64,000 nucleotides of DNA from Paludibacteraceae bacterium (lineage in GTDB: Bacteria > Bacteroidota > Bacteroidia > Bacteroidales > Paludibacteraceae), in NCBI GenBank assembly GCA_024405855.1, contig JAKSNZ010000003.1, positions 24,202 to 88,201 of the forward strand, given 5' to 3'. The notes under the pieces are model-generated. The model did no database searches, had not been told where the DNA came from, and saw only the letters and a list, made by a program, of their open reading frames with translations. Positions 1 to 6,757 of this stretch are shown here, piece after piece (position 1 is the stretch's first letter; the number at the start of each line of letters is the position of its first letter). A program made the position numbers and the translations under genes.

Positions 1-1122
1 GCGTTCAGTTTTCTTCCTCTTTGCCATGCATACGAAAAACTGATGGTATACATGTATCAATATTGCGGCATTGAAATCTACTACGCTGAGAGTATTGGTA
101 CAATAACGGAGAACATAAAAGAGGTTAATCCAAACATAATGACTTGTGTTCCTCGCGTGCTTGAAAAAATATATGACAAAATATTTGCAGCAGGAAAGAA
201 ATTGCCTTATGCAAAACGTCAAATATATTTCTGGGCTATAAAATTAGCCAGAAACTATAAAAGGGAAATGCACCTGCATGCATACACAGGATTATATAAG
301 ATTGCTGATGACCTTGTATTTTCAAAATGGAGAGAATCCATTGGCGGAAACTTTGATATTGTTGTTTCCGGAGGTGCCGCACTGCAACCTAAGTTATGTG
401 CGTTCTTTTCTGCCATAGGCATGCCTATTTTTGAAGGTTACGGACTAACTGAAACATCACCTGTAATTGCTGTCAGCACAAAAGAAGAGGACGGGCTTGC
501 ATTTGGCACTGTAGGAAAGCCTCTTAAGGGTGTTGAAGTTAAGATTGACCCTGAAACCAATGAAATAATTTGTCGTGGAGACAATGTAATGAAAGGCTAT
601 TATAAGGCTCCTGATTTAACAAAGCAGGTAATTGATGAAGATGGTTGGTTCCACACCGGCGATACAGGAAAGTTGAACAGCAAAGGACAGCTTACTGTTA
701 CAGGGCGTCTAAAAGGCATTTTTAAGACTTCAATGGGTAAATATATAAATCCTTTTATTATTGAGGAGATTTTTGCCCAATCACCATTTATAGACAATAT
801 TATGGTTGTTGGCGAAAATCAGAAATTTGCCGCAGCAGTCATATCTCCAAGTTTCCACTTTCTCAAATCATGGTGCAAATCACATAAAGTACCATACGAA
901 TCCGATGAGAAAGTTATTGAAAATGATAGAGTTAAAGCAAGAATTAATGAAGAGGTGAAAAAATACAATGCATTTCTTGGCGACACAGAAAAAATCAAGC
1001 GTTTCTGTCTGGTATCGGAGGAATGGACTGTAAAGAATAAACTGCTTACACCTACCCTAAAAGTCAAACGACCACAAGCATTGGAGCGTTATAAAGAGGA
1101 CATTGAAAAGATGTTTTCATAA
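1..1122 (+). CDS. Long-chain acyl-CoA synthetase (AMP-forming), 5' end outside window
   Basis: Open reading frame already running at base 1 (reads AFSFLPLCHAYE in frame before the first Met at 43), so the start lies upstream; 373 residues are visible of a family that is usually about 600 aa. It would activate fatty acids with ATP and CoA through an acyl-adenylate. Visible ANL-superfamily motifs: the FLPLCHAYE block, the adenylate motif GYGLTETSPV, the hinge region WFHTGDTGKL, and GRLKGIFKTSMGKYINP, whose lysine-rich C-terminal subdomain is typical of FadD/FAA-type enzymes. No transmembrane segment is seen. The gene ends 118 bp before the sigma factor gene, which has its own promoter, so the two are probably separate transcription units. 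Confidence 0.9.
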   Translation, partial: AFSFLPLCHAYEKLMVYMYQYCGIEIYYAESIGTITENIKEVNPNIMTCVPRVLEKIYDKIFAAGKKLPYAKRQIYFWAIKLARNYKREMHLHAYTGLYKIADDLVFSKWRESIGGNFDIVVSGGAALQPKLCAFFSAIGMPIFEGYGLTETSPVIAVSTKEEDGLAFGTVGKPLKGVEVKIDPETNEIICRGDNVMKGYYKAPDLTKQVIDEDGWFHTGDTGKLNSKGQLTVTGRLKGIFKTSMGKYINPFIIEEIFAQSPFIDNIMVVGENQKFAAAVISPSFHFLKSWCKSHKVPYESDEKVIENDRVKARINEEVKKYNAFLGDTEKIKRFCLVSEEWTVKNKLLTPTLKVKRPQALERYKEDIEKMFS

Positions 1123-1138
1123 CATTATTCCTCAAAAA

Positions 1139-1170
1139 TTTGTTGATTTGAAAAAAATCACATACATTTG
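1139..1170 (+). promoter_or_regulatory. Bacteroidota-type promoter for the ECF sigma gene
   Basis: TTTG at 1139-1142 and TACATTTG at 1163-1170, separated by 20 nt, match the Bacteroidota -33/-7 consensus. Transcription would start near 1176, leaving a leader of about 65 nt before the ATG at 1241. Confidence 0.7.
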
Positions 1171-1240
1171 TCGTGTAAAACTTAAAACCAATTGCCTATA
1201 GGTCACATACTTTACCCAACAAACTTTAAACAGTAACACA

Positions 1241-1825
1241 ATGGCATCTTATAATGAGATGGCTGATGAAGAGTTGGTAAAGCTCTACGCAGACGGTGAC
1301 AATGAGGCATTTGGGTATCTTCTACTCAGACATAAGGACTTTATATTCAACCACATATATTCCTATGTCAAAAATGAGGATGATAGCAATGACATTTTTC
1401 AAGAAACTTTTATTAAAGTGATTGCGTGTATCCGTAACAGGTCATATAATGAACTTGGAAAATTCCGTTATTGGGTGTTGAGAATTGCACATAACCTGGT
1501 TATGGATTATATGAGGGCATCGGTCAGCAGTAATTTGGTATCGGCAGAGAATGAAGATTTTACTCTACTGAACAATAAAGATATAAGTGACGGCAATATA
1601 GAGGACTTTCTTATTGAAGACCAAACACAAAGTGATTTGCTGTCTTTGGTTGATTATCTTCCTGAAAACCAACAGGAAATAATCAGGTTAAGATTTTATG
1701 AAGATAAAAGTTTCAAGGAGATTTCTGAAGAACTTGGCTGTAGTATAAACACTTCATTAGGCAGAATGCGCTACGCCATACTCAATATGAGGAAATTGGC
1801 AAAAGAAAAAAATTTCATAGGTTGA
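1241..1825 (+). CDS. ECF-family RNA polymerase sigma factor
   Basis: 194-aa sigma-70 family protein. Region 2 is visible as the DDSNDIFQETFIKV block followed by GKFRYWVLRIAHNLVMDYMR (core binding and -10 recognition); region 4 is LPENQQEIIRLRFYEDKSF followed by the helix-turn-helix EISEELGCSINTSLGRMRYA. There is no region 1.1 or 3, so this is an extracytoplasmic-function type. No transmembrane anti-sigma factor of the FecR or zinc type follows; instead a 58-codon ORF starts 40 bp downstream (1865-2041) and may be a partner. The regulon cannot be deduced from the window. Confidence 0.9.
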   Translation: MASYNEMADEELVKLYADGDNEAFGYLLLRHKDFIFNHIYSYVKNEDDSNDIFQETFIKVIACIRNRSYNELGKFRYWVLRIAHNLVMDYMRASVSSNLVSAENEDFTLLNNKDISDGNIEDFLIEDQTQSDLLSLVDYLPENQQEIIRLRFYEDKSFKEISEELGCSINTSLGRMRYAILNMRKLAKEKNFIG

Positions 1826-1864
1826 TGCAATAAATCAAGACAGTTATGCGTTATTAGTTAAAAT

Positions 1865-2041
1865 ATGACGCCTATGACAAATTGCTACTCTACTGATTTT
1901 TTATCAAACATTAATTTTAACGGAATCCATACTCCAAAACAAAGCACAATTGACGCAATTCTGCAATTTGCTGAAATTTATCCTGTGCAAAATAGTGTAA
2001 GTTCGCAAGATTTTCACTATCTTTATAGTCTCAAAAATTAA
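1865..2041 (+). CDS. Small protein downstream of the sigma factor (58 aa)
   Basis: ATG at 1865, TAA at 2039-2041; alternative in-frame ATG at 1874. The product has no membrane segment or signal peptide, a polar N-terminus, then a short predicted helix around TPKQSTIDAILQFAEIY and a C-terminus SQDFHYLYSLKN. I recall small ORFs with a Pro-x(3)-Thr-Ile-x(2)-Ile-Leu-x-Phe-Ala pattern behind sigma genes in Bacteroides, so conservation is likely but unverified. Bacteroides EcfO is known to pair with a non-canonical anti-sigma protein (Reo); whether this ORF plays that role is inference only. It ends 9 bp before rpe. Confidence 0.6.
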   Translation: MTPMTNCYSTDFLSNINFNGIHTPKQSTIDAILQFAEIYPVQNSVSSQDFHYLYSLKN

Positions 2042-2050
2042 TACAGGATT

Positions 2051-2698
2051 ATGAGTCTTATTGCACCTTCATTATTGTCTGCTGACTTTGCTCATTTAGC
2101 GGCTGACATTGAGATGATTAACAAGAGTGAGGCTGATATGCTTCACCTTGACATTATGGACGGAGTGTTTGTTCCCAACATTTCATTTGGTTTTCCGGTC
2201 ATTGAATCGTTCAACAAACTATGCACCAAACCGTTGGATGTTCACCTTATGATTGTTGAGCCTGACAAGTTCATTGAAAACTTTGCAAAAGTTGGGGCAA
2301 GTTACATAAATGTCCACTATGAGGCATGCACTCATCTGCACCGTACAATTCAAAAAATAAAGGCTACAGGTGCAAAGGCTGCCGTAACTCTGAATCCTCA
2401 CACACCGGTTTGTCTGCTTGAAGATATAGTATCAGATGTGGATATGGTGTTGCTTATGTCTGTAAATCCGGGATACGGTGGTCAAAAGTTTATTGAGGGT
2501 ACTCTAAGCAAAACAGTTCAGTTAAAGGAACTTATAGCCCGCAAAAACTCAAAAGCCCTTATTGAGATTGATGGTGGCGTAAACTTGGAGACTGGCAAGA
2601 AACTGATTGAATGCGGAGCAGATGTTCTTGTGGCAGGAAACTTTGTATTCAAGTCTGAAAATCCAATTGAAACAATTCATAAGTTGAAACAACTTTAA
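2051..2698 (+). CDS. rpe: Ribulose-phosphate 3-epimerase
   Basis: 215-aa TIM-barrel enzyme interconverting ribulose-5-phosphate and xylulose-5-phosphate in the non-oxidative pentose phosphate pathway. Hallmarks are SLLSADFAHLAADI at the N-terminus, LHLDIMDGVFVPNISFG with the metal-binding Asp, DVHLMI, VNPGYGGQKFI (phosphate-binding) and IEIDGGVN with the second catalytic Asp. Length matches the family. The gap before it holds a weak TATCTTTA at 2018-2025 inside the preceding small ORF, so it may be transcribed with the sigma gene, independently, or both. Confidence 0.96.
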   Translation: MSLIAPSLLSADFAHLAADIEMINKSEADMLHLDIMDGVFVPNISFGFPVIESFNKLCTKPLDVHLMIVEPDKFIENFAKVGASYINVHYEACTHLHRTIQKIKATGAKAAVTLNPHTPVCLLEDIVSDVDMVLLMSVNPGYGGQKFIEGTLSKTVQLKELIARKNSKALIEIDGGVNLETGKKLIECGADVLVAGNFVFKSENPIETIHKLKQL

Positions 2699-2710
2699 GG
2701 TAATAAAATC

Positions 2711-2760
2711 TTTAGGGTTCTGCCTGCATGCTGTCCCCCAGACAGAATCAGAACTCTAAA
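2711..2760 (+). promoter_or_regulatory. Long stem-loop directly before the comEC-like start
   Basis: TTTAGGGTTCTG at 2711-2722 pairs with CAGAACTCTAAA at 2749-2760 (12 bp with one G-T pair); inside it CTGTC (2731-2735) pairs with GACAG (2741-2745). The structure ends four bases before the ATG at 2765. There is no U-tract, so it is not an ordinary terminator; it could affect translation of the downstream gene or be a palindromic repeat. Confidence 0.55.
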
Positions 2761-2764
2761 CTCA

Positions 2765-4003
2765 ATGACATTTGAATCTCATCAAACTCCTTTTTTAAGG
2801 ATAATTGTCCCTTTTGTTATAGGCATAGCAATAGGCTGGTATTCTTATAGTTATACGCCTGCATTCTGTCTAATGGTGGCTGGGTTTGCTGTTTATTTGG
2901 TATCGGGGTATTATGAGAGGAAGGAACTTTACAATTATAGGCATTTGAAGGGCTGTGCTATTTTTCTTGTACTGATTGCCTGTGGCATTTCAATTTATAA
3001 TGTATCCATTCCAAAGGAGTTAGCCCATAAAAAGGTTTCTTCATACCAAATTTATCAATATAGAAAGTCTCACGCAAATGACATCTCCAAATTTGAGGCA
3101 AAAGCGCTTGATGTGAGGGAAAAATTGGTTGATATTTACAGAAAGAATGTAAATGAAGATACTCTACCCATTCTTTCTGCAATAACACTTGGCAAAAAGG
3201 ATGAACTTAGCAAAGATGTAAAGGATGCATTTTCTCTTTCAGGCGGCTCTCATGTGCTTGCAGTAAGCGGACTTCATGTAGGTATCATTTATATGATACT
3301 GCTTTGGATAGCGTCAAAGTTCCCTTACAAAAGATGGTTGTTTGTCATCAGTCACATTATAGTGATTGCTTGCCTATGGCTCTATGCCTTCTTATGCGGA
3401 CTGCCTGCAAGTGTCATTCGTTCCGCTTTTATGTTCAGTCTTATTTCAGGCTCATATATTCTTGAAAGGCACAATCTAAGTTTGAACGCTGTTTTTGCAT
3501 CGGCGTTTTTCATGTTGCTTTTCAAACCATTATATCTGTTTGACGTTGGATTTCAGCTAAGTTACTCTGCTGTAATATCAATACTACTATTTTACCCAAA
3601 GATATTCAACCTCTTTGAATTCAGAAACAAGGTACTTGTTTGGGCTTGGGGAATGTGTGCCGTATCGGCGGCGGCCCAGATAGGAACACTACCCTTGACC
3701 GTTGCCTACTTCCACCAGATTCCTGTCTATAGCCTGATAACCAACTTTATAGTTATTCCAGCCGCATTTGTCTTAATATACTGCGGTGCCACAATTCTAA
3801 TATTTGGATGGACTGTAAAAACAGCCTCATTTATTGGAATTTTAACAGATTTTGTTACCACGATGCTTACAAAAGGTGTACAATCTGTAGTTGACATGCC
3901 CTTCTCTGTCATTTACGATGTAAGCCTTAAAACATGGCAAATTTTTGCCGTTTATATCGTTATATTTTGCATTTTCGCAATTTTTACAACAAAAAACGCT
4001 TAA
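2765..4003 (+). CDS. ComEC/Rec2-family membrane protein
   Basis: 412-aa polytopic membrane protein. Residues about 10-80 contain hydrophobic segments with an N-terminal soluble stretch (DUF4131-like), followed by the Competence domain signature SGGSHVLAVSGLHVGIIYMILLW and a set of helices to the C-terminus. Full-length Gram-positive ComEC carries an extra metallo-beta-lactamase domain that is absent here, as in many Bacteroidota homologues. In transformable bacteria ComEC is the inner-membrane channel for single-stranded DNA; no other competence gene is in the window, so uptake is not demonstrated. A strong stem-loop abuts its start. Confidence 0.88.
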   Translation: MTFESHQTPFLRIIVPFVIGIAIGWYSYSYTPAFCLMVAGFAVYLVSGYYERKELYNYRHLKGCAIFLVLIACGISIYNVSIPKELAHKKVSSYQIYQYRKSHANDISKFEAKALDVREKLVDIYRKNVNEDTLPILSAITLGKKDELSKDVKDAFSLSGGSHVLAVSGLHVGIIYMILLWIASKFPYKRWLFVISHIIVIACLWLYAFLCGLPASVIRSAFMFSLISGSYILERHNLSLNAVFASAFFMLLFKPLYLFDVGFQLSYSAVISILLFYPKIFNLFEFRNKVLVWAWGMCAVSAAAQIGTLPLTVAYFHQIPVYSLITNFIVIPAAFVLIYCGATILIFGWTVKTASFIGILTDFVTTMLTKGVQSVVDMPFSVIYDVSLKTWQIFAVYIVIFCIFAIFTTKNA

Positions 4004-4060
4004 ATTGACAATAAATTCACATAAAATCACTAACTTTACAGATTAAAATGGTTTGTACGT

Positions 4061-5089
4061 ATGATAACAAAAGTTATACCTGAAGAGCAAATAATAGCAG
4101 TGCTGAAACTGATACACAAAGCATCAAAAGTTGCCATAGTATCACATAAAAGACCTGACGGCGATGCCATCGGCTCTTCTCTTGCCCTATACCATTTTCT
4201 TTACACGCAAGGCAAGGAGGCTACTGTAATTCTACCTGACGGTATTCCAGGTTTCTTCAAATCACTGCCAAGTGCAGACAATATCATTAATTATGAAACA
4301 AGACCTGACATTGCCAAAAAGGTGCTTGACGAGTGTGATTTGCTATTCTGTCTTGACTTCAACTTTCCAAACAGAGTTGGAGACTTAGAGAATCTGATTG
4401 TTGAATGCAAGGCAAAAAAGGTTTTGGTTGACCACCACAGAAACCATGGAGATTTTTGTGACGTTACCATCTCCCACCCTGAGATTGCCTCTACAAGTGA
4501 ACTTATTTTCCGTTTGATTTGCCGTATGGGTTACTTTCAGGATATGAGTTTGGAGTGTGCCCAATGTATTTGTAACGGAATGCTCACCGATACAGGAGGT
4601 CTTGCCTTCAATTCAAATGAGCCTGACATGTATTCCATTTTCTATGAGTTACTTAAGAAAGGTGTTGACAAGGATGCCATTTACAGGCAGGCGTTCAACA
4701 ACTATTCTGAAAACAGAATGAGACTGATGGGATATGTTCTATATAATAAAATGAAAGTATACAATGAATATCACACTGCCGTTATAACATTGAATTACAA
4801 AGAGATGCAGCAGTTTGGATATCAGCCTGGTGACAGTGAGGGGTTTGTTAACATGCCACTTTCAATTGACCATGTGTTTGTAAGCATATTCTTGAAAGAG
4901 GAGAAGGATATAATTAAATTATCGTTCCGTTCACAAGGCACATTTGATGTAAATGTAATGGCAAAGGAACTGTTTGGCGGTGGCGGTCATATCAATGCCT
5001 CTGGAGCGGAATACAAAGGTACAATGGAAGAAACCCTTAAAATAGTTGAGGAGGCTATTCCAAAATTCTATCAAAAATTCAGAAATTAA
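4061..5089 (+). CDS. nrnA: DHH/DHHA1 phosphoesterase (NrnA-like nanoRNase/pAp phosphatase)
   Basis: 342 aa with the DHH superfamily order: SHKRPDGDAIGSSLALY (motif I), the CLDFN aspartate (motif II), LVDHHRNHGDF (motif III), MLTDTGGLAFNS (motif IV) and the C-terminal DHHA1 substrate motif GGGGHINASGA. Such proteins degrade 2-5 nt RNA fragments and dephosphorylate 3'-phosphoadenosine 5'-phosphate. A possible promoter is TAACTTTA at 4031-4038 with TTG at 4005-4007 (spacing 23, longer than usual). The stop codon is followed within 7 bp by the inverted-repeat element at 5096. Confidence 0.92.
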   Translation: MITKVIPEEQIIAVLKLIHKASKVAIVSHKRPDGDAIGSSLALYHFLYTQGKEATVILPDGIPGFFKSLPSADNIINYETRPDIAKKVLDECDLLFCLDFNFPNRVGDLENLIVECKAKKVLVDHHRNHGDFCDVTISHPEIASTSELIFRLICRMGYFQDMSLECAQCICNGMLTDTGGLAFNSNEPDMYSIFYELLKKGVDKDAIYRQAFNNYSENRMRLMGYVLYNKMKVYNEYHTAVITLNYKEMQQFGYQPGDSEGFVNMPLSIDHVFVSIFLKEEKDIIKLSFRSQGTFDVNVMAKELFGGGGHINASGAEYKGTMEETLKIVEEAIPKFYQKFRN

Positions 5090-5095
5090 TATTAT

Positions 5096-5263
5096 GTTTT
5101 TTACTATACAAACTCCACACAAATTGCTCGCTGTTAACCCCTTCAAAACCACAGTTTTGTTCGGAGACTCACTAATGCGGAACTTCGTTCCCAGTTCGTG
5201 CCTCCAAAACTATGTGGTTTTGTGCGGTGGCTCGCAGTGTGTTCCGTTTGTATAGTAAAAAAC
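5096..5263. repeat. 168-bp element with 18-bp perfect terminal inverted repeats (MITE-like)
   Basis: GTTTTTTACTATACAAAC at 5096-5113 is repeated in exact inverted form at 5246-5263. Inside, CAAAACCACA then GTTTTG on the left is mirrored by CAAAACTA then TGTGGTTTTG on the right, and GGAAC-TTC-GTTCC forms a central hairpin. No protein longer than a shadow ORF is encoded. The size and nested palindromes suggest a miniature inverted-repeat element or a large structured 3' element; no clear target duplication was seen in the AT-rich flanks. Confidence 0.7.
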
Positions 5264-5291
5264 AATATTTAATATATAATATTTACAATTA

Positions 5292-5411
5292 CGGAGCGTA
5301 GCGACAGCACACATCAGTGTGCCGTGCGAAGCACGCAGGGGTTTGGGGGTGTCCCCCAATAATAAAAGGATACCAAATTTTAATTTAGATACTAAATTAA
5401 AATTTGTATCG
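5292..5411. repeat. Composite palindromic repeat, copy 1
   Basis: A run of hairpins: GCACAC-ATCA-GTGTGC (5307-5322), CGTGC-GAA-GCACG (5323-5335), GGGGG-TGT-CCCCC (5345-5357), and a long AT-rich hairpin CAAATTTTAATTTAG / CTAAATTAAAATTTG (5374-5406, 3-nt loop). The middle block AGGGGTTTGGGG..CCCCAATA..AAAAGG recurs at 29072-29103 and is again followed by an AT-rich hairpin. With the element at 5096 it fills most of the 390-bp gap between nrnA and the apgM-like gene; the last 70 bp before 5480 hold only AT-rich sequence with a weak CATATTTG promoter-like match at 5464-5471. Confidence 0.65.
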
Positions 5412-5479
5412 CCTAAAATTATTTTTTAATAATAGCATAATAACACACAATACATCAATGTAACATATTTGCACAATTT

Positions 5480-6691
5480 ATGAAGTCTATAATAATTTTG
5501 GGCGATGGAATGGCGGACGAGCCTATTTCTAAATTAGGTGGCAAAACCGTCATTGAGGCGGCAAAAACCCCATATATGGATATGCTTGCAAAGAAAGGCA
5601 GATGCGGAATCTTTGCAACAGTGCCTGACGGCTTTAAGCCAGGCAGTGAAATTGCCAATATGGAGGTTTTAGGCTACAGCGTTGCCAAATGCTTTGAAGG
5701 AAGAGGCTCACTTGAAGCGGCAAGCATGGGAGTGAACATAGAACCGGGAGAGATGGCTATGAGGTGCAATCTGATATGTATTGAAGGTGAAAACATCAAA
5801 AACCATTCAGCCGGATACATTTCAACTGAGGAAGCCAAAGTTCTTATAGATTTTCTGCAAGAGAAACTTGGAGGAGGCATTTTCTCATTCCATAGTGGCA
5901 TAACATTCAAACATCTGCTGAAAATGAAAGGCGGTGACAAGCGCATAACCTGTACCCCGCCACATGATGTACCGGGTACTCCGTATCGGAGTGTTATGAT
6001 AAAGGCAAATTGCCAGGAAGCACAAGAAACGGCAGACAAGTTGAATGAACTTACACTTAAATCAATGCAGTTGCTTAAAGACCACCCAATTAACAAGAAG
6101 CGTATTGCTGAAGGCAAAGACCCTGCAAACAGTATATGGGTATGGTCTCCAGGCTACAAGCCAAGCATGAACACATTGGCTCAAAAATATGGTATAAAGA
6201 GCGGTTCTGTAATATCGGCAGTTGATTTGATTAAGGGTATAGGTGTGTACGCCGGGCTGAAAAGCATAGATGTAAAAGGAGCCACAGGACTTTATGACAC
6301 CAACTATGAGGGCAAGGCTCAAGCGGCTATTGAGGCACTAAAAACTGATGATTTTGTATTTCTTCATGTTGAAGCCAGCGATGAGGCAGGACATGAGGGA
6401 GACATAGACCTTAAGGTTAAGACGGTTGAGTATCTTGACAGCCGTATCATTGGACCTATATATGAAGCGGTAAAGGATTGGAAAGAGCCTGTAACCATTG
6501 CAGTGCTTCCTGACCACCCTACACCTTGTGCCATCAGAACGCATACAAACAAACCTGTTCCTTTTATCATCTATAGACCAGGAATGACACCTGATGACAC
6601 AGAGTTTTACAGTGAAAAAGAGGCTCAGAAAGGAGCGTACGGACTTATAAGCGGAGAGCAGTTCATTAAACTTGTACTGAATAAATGTTGA
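5480..6691 (+). CDS. ApgM-type phosphoglycerate mutase homologue, proposed homoserine kinase
   Basis: 403-aa alkaline-phosphatase-superfamily protein. It starts IIILGDGMADEP with the first metal aspartate, has SLEAASMGV around the catalytic serine region, and ends with HVEASDEAGHEGD and LPDHPTPCAIRTHT, which supply the remaining metal-binding Asp/His residues. The overall family converts 3- to 2-phosphoglycerate without a cofactor, but this subgroup sits beside threonine genes and has been proposed to act as homoserine kinase. Here it lies 66 bp before thrC, and no GHMP-type ThrB is in the window, which favours the kinase role. The stop codon is inside the first unit of a repeat array. Confidence 0.8.
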   Translation: MKSIIILGDGMADEPISKLGGKTVIEAAKTPYMDMLAKKGRCGIFATVPDGFKPGSEIANMEVLGYSVAKCFEGRGSLEAASMGVNIEPGEMAMRCNLICIEGENIKNHSAGYISTEEAKVLIDFLQEKLGGGIFSFHSGITFKHLLKMKGGDKRITCTPPHDVPGTPYRSVMIKANCQEAQETADKLNELTLKSMQLLKDHPINKKRIAEGKDPANSIWVWSPGYKPSMNTLAQKYGIKSGSVISAVDLIKGIGVYAGLKSIDVKGATGLYDTNYEGKAQAAIEALKTDDFVFLHVEASDEAGHEGDIDLKVKTVEYLDSRIIGPIYEAVKDWKEPVTIAVLPDHPTPCAIRTHTNKPVPFIIYRPGMTPDDTEFYSEKEAQKGAYGLISGEQFIKLVLNKC

Positions 6692-6750
6692 ATCGTTGAA
6701 CTGGTGAACCGGTGAATCGATTAAACGTTTCACCGATTAACCGATTAAAC
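6688..6750. repeat. GGTGAATC/GATTAAAC short-unit array 1
   Basis: Quasi-tandem 8-9 nt units (GTTGAACTG, GTGAACCG, GTGAATCG, then inverted ACCGATTAA, CCGATTAAA). It overlaps the stop codon of the upstream gene and ends just before thrC. Sister arrays lie at 14956, 51838, 58378 and 63022. Confidence 0.8.
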
Positions 6751-6757
6751 AAATTAT

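Noticed and set aside
5046..5255. 69-aa plus-strand frame over the 5096 inverted-repeat element
   Set aside because: It starts inside nrnA, ends in the repeat, and has no protein-like composition.
6688..6750. Short-unit arrays as possible CRISPR arrays
   Set aside because: Units are 7-9 nt without unique spacers, and no cas genes are present.
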